Below are positions 26,078-34,063 of a stretch of 64,000 nucleotides of DNA, in pieces; the stretch's first letter is position 1, and each line of letters begins with the position of its first letter. The position numbers and the translations under genes were made by a program. Source of the DNA: SZAS-79 sp965279075 (GTDB taxonomy: Bacteria; Pseudomonadota; Gammaproteobacteria; Burkholderiales; SG8-39); assembly GCA_965279075.1 (NCBI GenBank), contig CBDIHI010000010.1:186001-250000 (forward strand), given 5' to 3'. Below the pieces are notes generated by a model. The model was not told the origin of the DNA, did no database searches, and was given only the letters and a program-made list of their open reading frames with translations.

Positions 26078-26734
26078 CTATTTCACGAGCCGCTCGAGGG
26101 CGCGCCGCACGCCGAGCGCAGGGCTGGACAGCACGTCGATGCCGAGATCGGCAAGGTCCGCGGCGGCGGGCGCCATCGATGCCTGCGCGAGCACCACGAC
26201 ATCGGCATCCGCCGCCGCCGCACGCACCGAAGCCGAAATTTCACTGACATACCCCGCCGTATCTCCGGCGAGGAAGCGCGCCCACGCGCCGGGCACGAAC
26301 AGCGGTTGCAGGCGTACCGCGGCGTTCAGGCTCGCGGCCGATTCGTGGATCAGGTCCAGTGTCGGGGCGATCGTCGATTCGAGGGCTGCGGCGACGAGGA
26401 TCCGCGGCCCCAGGGACACCGCGCGGTCGGCCATCGCCCGGTCGATGCGCGCAGGCGCGAACCCTCCGCCGGCCTGCATGTGCTCGGCCGCCCCGCCGAT
26501 CGTGGAGCACGTGCAAACGACGACGGGGGCGCCCGTGGACGCGGCGTCGCGCATCGCCGCCTCGATGCGTTCCACCAGGGCAGGGTCGCGGGCGCCGACT
26601 TTCTGCGCTTCGGCGAGCAGCGCCTCGTCCACGACGTGCCTCACGCGGACGCCCGGCGCCGCCTCCTTCACCAGCCGCTCGAAGGTGGCGACATGAACCG
26701 GGGAGGTGTGCAGGAAGGCGAGGTCGTGGCGCAT
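26078..26734 (-). CDS. Asp/Glu racemase-superfamily protein lacking the second cysteine
   Basis: A 218-aa protein with the aspartate/glutamate racemase-like fold, starting at the first strand RHDLAFLHTSPVHV (an ATG 18 bases earlier at 26752 would add six residues). The first catalytic-cysteine region is present as VVVCTCSTIGG, but at the position of the second cysteine, in the strand ADVVVLAQASMAP, there is Gln-Ala-Ser instead of Cys-Thr. Two-cysteine racemisation therefore looks unlikely; related one-cysteine members include isomerases and decarboxylases. Substrate unknown. Confidence 0.75.
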   Translation of the reverse strand: MRHDLAFLHTSPVHVATFERLVKEAAPGVRVRHVVDEALLAEAQKVGARDPALVERIEAAMRDAASTGAPVVVCTCSTIGGAAEHMQAGGGFAPARIDRAMADRAVSLGPRILVAAALESTIAPTLDLIHESAASLNAAVRLQPLFVPGAWARFLAGDTAGYVSEISASVRAAAADADVVVLAQASMAPAAADLADLGIDVLSSPALGVRRALERLVK

Positions 26735-26770
26735 GCGGCCATCCTCCGCCATCCGCCGGGCCCGTGCAAC

Positions 26771-27655
26771 CTAGCGGCGGGCGCTGGCGAAGAACTCCTG
26801 CATGAGGAAGGCCTCCAGCGCGGCGTTGTCCGCCGGCCGCGCCGAGAGCCAGACGATCTTGTTGGTGCGCGGCGACTGCCACTCGAAGTCGCCGCTCGCG
26901 CGCTCGCGGATCAGCTCGACCATCCGGCGAACCACGGCGAGCTCGATGCTGGGGGTGCCGCCGCGGCGCACCTCGATGTTCTGCACGGCGTTCCTCTTGA
27001 TGTCCTTGTTCCAGCCGAAGAAGGAGAACTCGGCGTAGTCATAGCTGATGCTTCGCATCTGGAAGACGCCGCCGCCGCGTTCCGCGCTGGTGCCGAACGA
27101 GGGCGTGCGCGTGAGCCCGAGGTTCTCGGCGACCTCCCGGTTGTGCCTTTCCTGCTCGGACTCCGCGGGGGGCGAGGGCGGTGCACCCGCAGGGTCGCCG
27201 CGTGCGCGGCGCCGCGCGGCGATCATCGAAGCAAGGTCTTCCGCCGGCGGCGCGGCCGGGGGCGACGAGGGCGTCGCGGGTGCGGGCGGAGGGGCTACCG
27301 AAGACGAGGGGGCGTTCATGGCGATCACTCGTTCGGCGGGGGCCGGCCGCGGCCGTGCCGTGGACGCGGCGTTCTTCGCCTCCGGCGCCGGGCGCGCCCT
27401 AGGGGCCGGCCTGGACGGGGGTGCCGCTTCCTGTGGTTCGGCCCTGGGGCGGCTCGGGGTTGGCGCGATCCGGATCGCGAGCTGCCCGCTCGGCTTGCCC
27501 GTCTTCAGGTCTTCGAACGGGAGCATGTCGATGTGCATCCGCCAGCCGAACATCAGGGCCAGGTGCAGCAGCATCGACACCCCGACCGCCAGCCACAGCG
27601 TGGGGATCCGGATGCTGTCGTGCCGCCCGCCGACCTGTTCGAACGCCGGGCTCAT
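26771..27655 (-). CDS. TonB-like anchored periplasmic protein of unknown function
   Basis: A 294-aa protein with one membrane anchor (about residues 19-38, LWLAVGVSMLLHLALMFGW, reminiscent of TonB N-termini), a long Pro/Ala/Arg-rich linker (about residues 55-150), and a C-terminal domain of roughly 110 residues with the aromatic strand SISYDYAEFSFFGWN and an arginine-rich helix. I do not recognise the C-terminal domain. The gene overlaps the stop of the upstream sensor kinase (ATGA), so it is made together with the two-component system and may be its envelope partner or output; that is inference. Confidence 0.6.
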   Translation of the reverse strand: MSPAFEQVGGRHDSIRIPTLWLAVGVSMLLHLALMFGWRMHIDMLPFEDLKTGKPSGQLAIRIAPTPSRPRAEPQEAAPPSRPAPRARPAPEAKNAASTARPRPAPAERVIAMNAPSSSVAPPPAPATPSSPPAAPPAEDLASMIAARRRARGDPAGAPPSPPAESEQERHNREVAENLGLTRTPSFGTSAERGGGVFQMRSISYDYAEFSFFGWNKDIKRNAVQNIEVRRGGTPSIELAVVRRMVELIRERASGDFEWQSPRTNKIVWLSARPADNAALEAFLMQEFFASARR

Positions 27656-29007
27656 GAAACGCCGGTGGGCTCCACGCCGCGTGCGCGCAGCGAAATCCGC
27701 GCCACCAGACCGCCGCCCTCCCGCGGCAGCAGCTCCAGGCGGCCGCCGTGCATGCGGGCCACGCGGTCCACGATCGCAAGGCCGAGCCCGGAGCCGCCGG
27801 CGTCGCTGCGCGCAGCTTCGAGCCGCGTGAAGGGGCGCTTCATCCGCTCCGCTTCGGCCTCCGGGATGCCGGGGCCGCGGTCGCGCACCTCGATCACCAC
27901 CCGGCCGCCCGCGGTCCCGCCCTCCAGGCGCGTGTCGATCTCGACGGGTTCCTTCGAATAGCGCAGCGCGTTGTCGATCAGGTTGGAAATCGCGCGGCGC
28001 ACGGCCATCTGCGCGAGCGGCATGCGGATCGCTGCGCGCGGCCCGCGCACCAGTGCACGGCCGAGCTTGGCGTAGCGCTCGCAGATCTCGTCGACGAGCA
28101 CCTCGAGGTCGGTGTCGGTGCCGGCCTCGTTCTCGCCTTTGGCGAAGTCGAGGAACTGGCCGATGATCTTGTCCATCTCCTCGATGTCGGCCGCGAGCCC
28201 TTCGCTCATGCTCGTGTCGCCGCCGATCATCTCCAGGCCGAGGCGCAGCCGCGCCAGAGGCGTGCGCAGGTCGTGCGAGATGCCCGCGAGCACCATGGCG
28301 CGGTCGCGCTCGAGCCGACCGAGGTCCGCCGACATCTGGTTGAAGGCCGCGGCCAGCTGGCGGATCTCGGCCGGCCCGGTCTCGGGCGCGGGCTCGACGT
28401 GCTCGCCCTTGCCGACCTGCTCGGCGGCCCGCGTCAACGCCGCGAGCGGGCGGCTGATGCGCGAGGCGATCAGCCAGGCACCGGCGAGCGAGAGCAGCAG
28501 CGCGAACAGGCCCCAGCCTATCCACTGCGTGGCGAAGTCGGGCTCGAGGCGCTCGCGCTCGAGCTTCACCCAGAACTCGTCGTCGTCGATGTTGAAGCTG
28601 ACCCAATAGCCCTCGATGCCGTTGCGCTCGAAGGCGAGGCGCGTCCTCGGGCCGAGGCTGACCTTGATCCGTGCGCCGATCATGTCGAGCAGCGGCTCGG
28701 CGGGCACCGGCGCGAGCCGCTCGTCCGGGTTGCTGACGAACACGCGGATGCCCTCGGTCTCGTTCAGGTCGAGCAGCAGTTCGCGGCGCAGGCGCGGGTC
28801 GGCGTTGACGATCGCCGCGCGTGTGAGATTGACGATGGTGACGGTCTGCTGCGCGATCTCGCGCGCGATGGGCTCGCGCTGGTAGGTACGGTAGATCTCG
28901 AACCAGCCGCCCAGGGACAGCAGCAGCAGCAGCGCGATCAGCAGGAACGAGCGCGCGAGGAGGGAGTCGGGGCGCCAGGCCGGCGCCGCGGTCCCGCCCG
29001 CCGTCAT
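27652..29007 (-). CDS. envZ: EnvZ/RisS-type sensor histidine kinase
   Basis: A 451-aa membrane kinase. It has TM1 at about residues 18-37, a periplasmic domain of about 120 residues, TM2 (WGLFALLLSLAGAWLIA), a HAMP segment with SRPLAALTRAAEQVGKG, the H-box ISHDLRTPLARLRLG with the phosphorylated His near residue 244, an N-box NLIDNALRYS, and G-boxes DRGPGIP and GSGLGLAI. The HDLRTPLxRLR form is that of the EnvZ subfamily. ATG 29007 puts the first membrane segment 17 residues in. It lies 14 bases behind its response regulator. The signal is probably envelope or osmotic stress, by analogy. Confidence 0.88.
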   Translation of the reverse strand: MTAGGTAAPAWRPDSLLARSFLLIALLLLLSLGGWFEIYRTYQREPIAREIAQQTVTIVNLTRAAIVNADPRLRRELLLDLNETEGIRVFVSNPDERLAPVPAEPLLDMIGARIKVSLGPRTRLAFERNGIEGYWVSFNIDDDEFWVKLERERLEPDFATQWIGWGLFALLLSLAGAWLIASRISRPLAALTRAAEQVGKGEHVEPAPETGPAEIRQLAAAFNQMSADLGRLERDRAMVLAGISHDLRTPLARLRLGLEMIGGDTSMSEGLAADIEEMDKIIGQFLDFAKGENEAGTDTDLEVLVDEICERYAKLGRALVRGPRAAIRMPLAQMAVRRAISNLIDNALRYSKEPVEIDTRLEGGTAGGRVVIEVRDRGPGIPEAEAERMKRPFTRLEAARSDAGGSGLGLAIVDRVARMHGGRLELLPREGGGLVARISLRARGVEPTGVS

Positions 29008-29021
29008 GCCCGTGTCCCGGG

Positions 29022-29747
29022 TCACTTCAAATTGCCGTCCGGCACGAACACGTAGCCGAAGCCCCACACCGTCTGGATGAAGCGGGGGTGGGCGGGGTCG
29101 TCCTCGACGAGCTTCCTCAGGCGCGAGATCTGCACGTCGATGGAGCGGTCGAAGACTTCGTACTCGCGGCCGCGGGCGAGCTCCATCAGCTTGTCGCGCG
29201 ACAGCGGCGTCTTGGGGTTCTGGGCCAGCACCTTCAGCACCGAGAACTCGCCCGTGGTGAGCGGGACGTCCTTGCCGCCGCGCACCAGCGAACGGTTGCC
29301 CAGGTTCAGCTCGAACTCGCCGAAGCGGTGGGATTCGTCGCCCGGGGCCGGGGCGCCGGGCGGGCCGGAGGCCGACTTGCGCCGCAGGACCGCGTTGATC
29401 CGCGCCACGAGCTCCCTCGGGTTGAAAGGCTTGGGCAGGTAGTCGTCGGCACCCATCTCGAGGCCGACGATGCGGTCCACGTCGTCGCCCTTGGCGGTCA
29501 GCATGATGATCGCGGGGGGCGCGTTCTGCGCGCGCAGGCGCCGGCAGATCGACAGGCCGTCCTCGCCCGGCATCATCAGGTCAAGGACGAGGAGGTCGTA
29601 GCGCTCCCGCGACAACTGCTTGTCCATCGCGGGCGCGTCGCCGGCCGCGCGGACCTCGAACCCCTGGTCGCCAAGGTAGCGGGTCAGCATGTCGCGCAGG
29701 CGCTGGTCGTCGTCGACCACCAGGATTCGTGTTTTCAGCTCGGCCAT
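29022..29747 (-). CDS. ompR: OmpR-family response regulator
   Basis: A 241-aa regulator with an N-terminal receiver domain (acidic pocket VVDDDQ, phospho-acceptor Asp near residue 56 in LLVLDLMMPGEDG, switch LTAKGDD, KPFNPRELVARI) and a C-terminal winged helix (LTTGEFSVLKVLAQ, SRDKLMEL, RSIDVQISRLRKL, IQTVWGFGYVF). The closeness to OmpR is seen in the MELARGREYEVFDRSIDVQ stretch. It is transcribed with the kinase behind it. Potential OmpR-type sites occur in its own upstream gap. Confidence 0.92.
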   Translation of the reverse strand: MAELKTRILVVDDDQRLRDMLTRYLGDQGFEVRAAGDAPAMDKQLSRERYDLLVLDLMMPGEDGLSICRRLRAQNAPPAIIMLTAKGDDVDRIVGLEMGADDYLPKPFNPRELVARINAVLRRKSASGPPGAPAPGDESHRFGEFELNLGNRSLVRGGKDVPLTTGEFSVLKVLAQNPKTPLSRDKLMELARGREYEVFDRSIDVQISRLRKLVEDDPAHPRFIQTVWGFGYVFVPDGNLK

Positions 29748-29803
29748 GGCGCAAGATGGTATAGGGGAATCGGCGGGATTGCCTGTGCGACGGGACGCTT
29801 TCG

Positions 29804-29852
29804 GGTAACAGGGTGTAGCGGCAAGGGGCGTGCCGTCACGATTTGTTACAAA
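29804..29852. promoter_or_regulatory. Possible OmpR-type operator in the ompR/DUF3106 gap
   Basis: The 169-base divergent gap holds GGTAACA at 29804-29810 and the palindrome TTTGTTACAAA at 29842-29852, both containing the GTTAC/GTAAC core found in OmpR sites. They lie 32 bases apart, so they do not form the usual 20-base tandem array. Autoregulation is inference. Confidence 0.25.
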
Positions 29853-29916
29853 AGTCGGTCCCGAAGCCGGCTGATGCCGCCCGCGCTCGCGTACCATTTC
29901 GCCATAAGGGACTCCA

Positions 29917-30225
29917 ATGAGATTGATTGCCCGCCTGGTGCTGATTGGATTCGTGGCTACGGTCGCGGTGCCGGTGTTCGCCCAGGCCCCGGGCCCGCAC
30001 CCGGGTCGCCGGCACGACGGGGGCGGGGGACGCATGTCCGGCGAAGAGCGCCAGCGCCTGCGCGAAGACCTGCAGCGCCAGCATCCCGAACCGCGCCGCG
30101 CCGAGCCCGGCGGCGACGAGCGCGCGCGGCGCTACGCCGAGTGGCAGCGGATGTCCCCCGAGCAACGCGAAGGCATCCGCCGCGAGATGCGCGACGCCAA
30201 TCGCGACTTCGACCGGAGGCGTTGA
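29917..30225 (+). CDS. Small secreted DUF3106-like protein
   Basis: A 102-aa protein with a clear signal peptide (LIARLVLIGFVATVAVPVFAQA, cleavage near residue 24) followed by a Gly/His/Arg-rich stretch and charged helices with the pattern WQRMSPEQREGIRREM typical of DUF3106-like and Spy-like periplasmic proteins. Function unknown. Its TGA overlaps the start of the DUF1800 gene, making a three-gene unit with DUF1800 and DUF1501. Confidence 0.7.
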   Translation: MRLIARLVLIGFVATVAVPVFAQAPGPHPGRRHDGGGGRMSGEERQRLREDLQRQHPEPRRAEPGGDERARRYAEWQRMSPEQREGIRREMRDANRDFDRRR

Positions 30226-31703
30226 TGCACGGGGCGATGCGTCTGTTCGCGATCCTCGTGTCGACGCTCGCCGCATCCGCCGCCTCGGCGGCGCAGGGGC
30301 CGATCGGCCCTGAGGCGGCCCGGCACCTGCTCAACCGCACCGGTTTCGAAGTCCGCCCGGAGCAGGTGCGCGCCTTCGCGGGCCTGTCCCGTGCCGATGC
30401 GGCGGACCGCCTGCTGGCGGGCACGGTCACGAAGGCGGGCACGCCGGCGCCCGCCTGGTCGGGCGAGTTCGTGTCTCCCCGCCGCCTGCGCACGCTGGAC
30501 GATGCCGGGAAGAAGCAGTTCCAGCGCGAGCAGGTCGGCCGCGCGATCGACCTGAAGAATTGGTGGGTGACGGAAATGCTCGCCACGCGCTCGCCGCTCA
30601 CGGAACGCATGACGCTCTTCTGGCACAACCACTTCACCTCCAGCCTGCAGAAGGTGAAGTCCGCCACGCTGCTCTACCGGCAGAACGTGTTGCTCAGGCG
30701 ACACGCGCTGGGCAATTTCGCGCAGCTGCTGCACGCAGTCTCGAAGGACCCCGCGATGCTGGTGTACCTCGACTCGGCGAGCAGCCGACGCGGCCAGCCG
30801 AACGAGAATTTCGCCCGCGAGGTGATGGAGCTCTTCACGCTGGGCGAGGGCAGCTACGCGGAGCAGGACATCCGCGAGGCGGCGCGCGCGTTCACCGGCT
30901 GGAGCATCGATCCGGAGACGGGCGAGTACCTGTGGCGCCCCTTCGCGCACGACCAGGGGACCAAGACCGTATTGGGTCGCAGCGGGAACCTCGACGGTGA
31001 CGATGTCCTCGACCTGCTGCTCGCGCAGCCGAAGACGGCCGAGTTCGTCGTGGCCAAGCTCTGGCGGGAGTTCGTCTCGCCCGAGCCCGACGCGCACGAA
31101 GTGGCGCGCATCGGGCGCCTGTTCCGGGCATCGGGGTACGACATCCGCACGGCGCTGCAAGCCCTGCTGGTCTCGGACGCCTTCTATGCAGACGAAAATC
31201 GCGGTGCGCTGGTGAAATCGCCGGTCGATTTCGTGATCGGCACGATGCGCCAGTTCGACGTCGGCTATTCCGACCCGCTGCCGCTCACGTTCCTCCTGCG
31301 CACGCTCGGCCAGGACCTCTTCTCGCCTCCCAACGTCAAGGGCTGGCCCGGCGGGGACGCCTGGATCAACAGCACCACGCTGCTCGCGCGGCGGCAGTTC
31401 GTCGAGCGGCTGTTCCGCGTGGACGAGAGCCGCATGCAGGGCGCGATGGCCGATGCGGGCATGAAGGGCATCGCAAGATTGCCCGAGGCGCGCGCGCGCG
31501 CAATTCGCGCTTCGCTCGACATCCGCTTTTCCAGCGGCGAGTGGCTGAAGCAGTTCGGCGACCCGGATCCGCAGCCGGCGATGCAGAAGCTCCTGCTGCC
31601 GCTGCCGCCGGCGGCCGGCGACGCGATGCCGGCCGATGCACAGGCCCGGGGCATGGACTTGATCCGCCGGCTCACGGCCGATCCGGCGTACCAGCTGAAA
31701 TGA
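30225..31703 (+). CDS. DUF1800 domain protein
   Basis: A 492-aa secreted protein of the DUF1800 family. A signal peptide (LFAILVSTLAASAASAAQG) is followed by the family start GPEAARHLLNRTGFE, then MTLFWHNHFTSS, the NENFAREVMELFTLGEG block, ARAFTGWSID and, near the end, GQDLFSPPNVKGWPGG. ATG 30225 overlaps the stop before it; ATG 30237, four residues later, is an equally good signal-peptide start. DUF1800 and DUF1501 proteins are commonly encoded as pairs, and their biochemical role is unknown. Confidence 0.87.
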   Translation: MHGAMRLFAILVSTLAASAASAAQGPIGPEAARHLLNRTGFEVRPEQVRAFAGLSRADAADRLLAGTVTKAGTPAPAWSGEFVSPRRLRTLDDAGKKQFQREQVGRAIDLKNWWVTEMLATRSPLTERMTLFWHNHFTSSLQKVKSATLLYRQNVLLRRHALGNFAQLLHAVSKDPAMLVYLDSASSRRGQPNENFAREVMELFTLGEGSYAEQDIREAARAFTGWSIDPETGEYLWRPFAHDQGTKTVLGRSGNLDGDDVLDLLLAQPKTAEFVVAKLWREFVSPEPDAHEVARIGRLFRASGYDIRTALQALLVSDAFYADENRGALVKSPVDFVIGTMRQFDVGYSDPLPLTFLLRTLGQDLFSPPNVKGWPGGDAWINSTTLLARRQFVERLFRVDESRMQGAMADAGMKGIARLPEARARAIRASLDIRFSSGEWLKQFGDPDPQPAMQKLLLPLPPAAGDAMPADAQARGMDLIRRLTADPAYQLK

Positions 31704-32860
31704 GCCTGCATCGCCGCCAATTCCTTTCTTTCGGGGCAGCCGGCGTCGCCGCGGCCTGGCTGCCCGTCCCCGCGCTCGCTCAGGGTGCGACGGGCTATCG
31801 GCGCCTGGTGGTCCTCGTCGAACTCAAGGGCGGCAACGATGCACTGAACGCCGTGGTGCCCTATGCCGATCCGGCCTACTTCTCGCTGCGGCCACGCATC
31901 GCGGTGAAGCGCGACGACGTGATCCAGCTCGACGAGCATACCGGCCTGCATCCCTCGCTGAAGCCATTGCTCGCGTTGTGGCAGGCGAAGGACCTCGCCA
32001 TCGTGCAGGGCGTGGGCTATCCGCAGCCCAACCTGTCGCATTTCCGTTCCATCGAGATCTGGGACACGGCCTCGAAGTCGGAGGAGACGCTCAACGAAGG
32101 GTGGCTCGCGCGCGCCTTCGTGGCCGCACCGCCGCCGGCCGGATTCGCCGCCGACGGCGTGGTCGTCGGCTCCAGCGATTTCGGCCCGCTGGCCGGCACC
32201 GGCCCGCGCACGCTGGCGCTGAACGAAACCGAGCAGTTCCTGCGCCAGGCGAAGCTTGCCGGCCAATCGGCGCGGCGAGGCAACGCCGCGCTGAACCACA
32301 TCCTCAAGGTGCAGGGCGACATCCAGCAGGCGGCCGCGCACCTCAACCCCAACATCGTCTTCCGCACCGAATTCCCGAAGGGCCCGTTTGGCAATGCGGT
32401 TCGCACCGCTGCGCAACTTGCTGCGAACGAGGCGGGCGTAGGCGTGATCCGGCTCAGCCTGAACGGCTTTGATACCCACCAGAACCAGCCCGGCGTCCAT
32501 CCGCGCCTGCTGGGCGAACTGGCGGAGGGCATTGCCGCGCTCAAGGAGGCGTTGGTCGAAATCAACCGCTGGGACTCGACGCTCGTGATGACCTATGCGG
32601 AGTTCGGCCGCCGCCCGCAGGAGAACGCCTCCAACGGCACCGATCACGGCACCGTCGCCGCGCACTTCGTCGCGGGCGGGCGCGTTCGCGGTGGCCTGTA
32701 TGGCCAGACGCCCCGGCTCGACCGGCTGGAGGGCGGCAACCTCGTCCATGCGGTGGACTTTCGCAGCCTGTACGCGACGGTGATGGAACGGTGGTGGGGG
32801 ATGCCTTCGGCAGGAGTCCTGAAGGGGCGGTTTGCTCCGGTCGATTTGCTGAAGGCCTGA
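31700..32860 (+). CDS. DUF1501 domain protein, Tat-exported
   Basis: A 386-aa protein of the sulfatase-like DUF1501 family. The N-terminus HRRQFLSFGAAGVAAAWLPVPALAQG is a Tat-type signal (RRxFL). Family motifs include VVLVELKGGNDALNAVVPY, NLSHFRSIEIWDTAS, the conserved SLNGFDTHQNQ with metal-binding-like Asp/His, and EFGRRPQENASNGTDHGT. It overlaps the DUF1800 stop by ATGA; the pair probably acts together in the periplasm. Confidence 0.88.
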   Translation: MSLHRRQFLSFGAAGVAAAWLPVPALAQGATGYRRLVVLVELKGGNDALNAVVPYADPAYFSLRPRIAVKRDDVIQLDEHTGLHPSLKPLLALWQAKDLAIVQGVGYPQPNLSHFRSIEIWDTASKSEETLNEGWLARAFVAAPPPAGFAADGVVVGSSDFGPLAGTGPRTLALNETEQFLRQAKLAGQSARRGNAALNHILKVQGDIQQAAAHLNPNIVFRTEFPKGPFGNAVRTAAQLAANEAGVGVIRLSLNGFDTHQNQPGVHPRLLGELAEGIAALKEALVEINRWDSTLVMTYAEFGRRPQENASNGTDHGTVAAHFVAGGRVRGGLYGQTPRLDRLEGGNLVHAVDFRSLYATVMERWWGMPSAGVLKGRFAPVDLLKA

Positions 32861-32947
32861 CCCGCGCGGGCGCTTGCCCTCGCCCCCCTGCACAGGCAGA
32901 ATTTGCCCGCCTTCGCCTGAAAACAGGACATTCCGATCAAACCCGCC

Positions 32948-34063
32948 GTGCGAACCCTGAGGCTGCTTTCGGGCCTCGTGCTCCTCGCGTTCGTCGCGAG
33001 CCACCTTGCCAACCTGTCGATCGGGCTGCATTCGCTCGCGGCCATGGATGTGTGGCGCGCGACGCTGCTGGGGCCCTGGCAGATGCCCGCTGGCCGTTGG
33101 TTGCTCGGGGGTGCGGCGCTGGCGCACATGCTGCTCGGCCTCTGGACGATGGCGATGCGCCGGTCCCTTGCGATGAGCCGCACGGATTGGGTCCAGCTCG
33201 CGTTGGGCCTGTTCACGCCCCCCTTGCTGGTCGCCCACGTGATGCTGACGGCGGTGGCGGGGGAGATCGCGACCGGCTACGAGGCGAGCTACGGGTTCGT
33301 GCTGGCGAAGTACTGGAGCCTCTCGCCCGCCTATGCCTTGCAGCACCTGCTCGTCGTCGTTTTCGTCTGGGTGCACGCGGCGCTCGGCCTTTACGCCTGG
33401 CTGGTGGTCAAGCCGGTGTGGCGGCGCATCGGCGGGTTCGTGCTGCCGGTGTTGTTTGCGGTGCCGATCGTCGCGCTGCTCGGGTTCGCTGAATCGGGCA
33501 AGGAGGTGATCGAGCGCCTTGCGGGCACCGCCGAATGGCGCGAAGCGATCCTCGACAACGCGGCACGGTTCGACGAGGTGCGCGCACAGCTCGGCGCGTT
33601 GCAGTCGCGACTGCTGCTGTACTACGGCGGCCTCGTGGCGGTCGCGCTGCTCGTGCTCGCGGTGCGCCTCGCGCGCGACCGGGCGGACCGGGTCAGCGTG
33701 GGCTACGACGAAGGGCTCCAGGCCGAGGGACGCCGCGGGCTGTCGGTGCTCGAGCTGAGCCGCATGAACGGGATCCCGCATGCCGATGTCTGTTCGGGTC
33801 GCGCCCGCTGCGGCACCTGCCGTGTCCGCGTGGCGGCGGGGGCGGGACAGTTGTCTCCGGCAAACGAATCGGAGCGAGCGACGCTTGCCCGTGTGGGCGC
33901 CGCCGATGGCGAGCGCCTGGCCTGCCAGGCGCTGGTGCTCGGGCCCGGCGTGAGTGTGACGCGCCTGCTGCCGGCCTACGCGGATGCCGCCGCCGCACGC
34001 GAGCCGGACTCCTGGATGGAAGTCTCCGCCGCGGGTGCCGCGACCCCGGGAAGGGACGCATGA
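32948..34063 (+). CDS. Membrane cytochrome-b-like protein with C-terminal 2Fe-2S ferredoxin domain
   Basis: A 371-aa protein. The first 180 residues hold about five to six membrane segments with histidines in membrane positions (VASHLANL, ALAHMLLGLW, VAHVMLTAV, LQHLLVVVFVWVHAALG), as in di-heme b-type anchors. After one more membrane helix near residues 222-240 comes a plant-type ferredoxin domain with CSGRARCGTC (C-x5-C-x2-C) and the fourth cysteine in GERLACQ. Similar membrane-plus-ferredoxin modules are known as N-terminal halves of class III adenylate cyclases, but no cyclase domain is present here; the protein stops 35 residues after the cluster. GTG 32948 is the start. It overlaps the MscS gene by ATGA. 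Confidence 0.75.
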   Translation: MRTLRLLSGLVLLAFVASHLANLSIGLHSLAAMDVWRATLLGPWQMPAGRWLLGGAALAHMLLGLWTMAMRRSLAMSRTDWVQLALGLFTPPLLVAHVMLTAVAGEIATGYEASYGFVLAKYWSLSPAYALQHLLVVVFVWVHAALGLYAWLVVKPVWRRIGGFVLPVLFAVPIVALLGFAESGKEVIERLAGTAEWREAILDNAARFDEVRAQLGALQSRLLLYYGGLVAVALLVLAVRLARDRADRVSVGYDEGLQAEGRRGLSVLELSRMNGIPHADVCSGRARCGTCRVRVAAGAGQLSPANESERATLARVGAADGERLACQALVLGPGVSVTRLLPAYADAAAAREPDSWMEVSAAGAATPGRDA

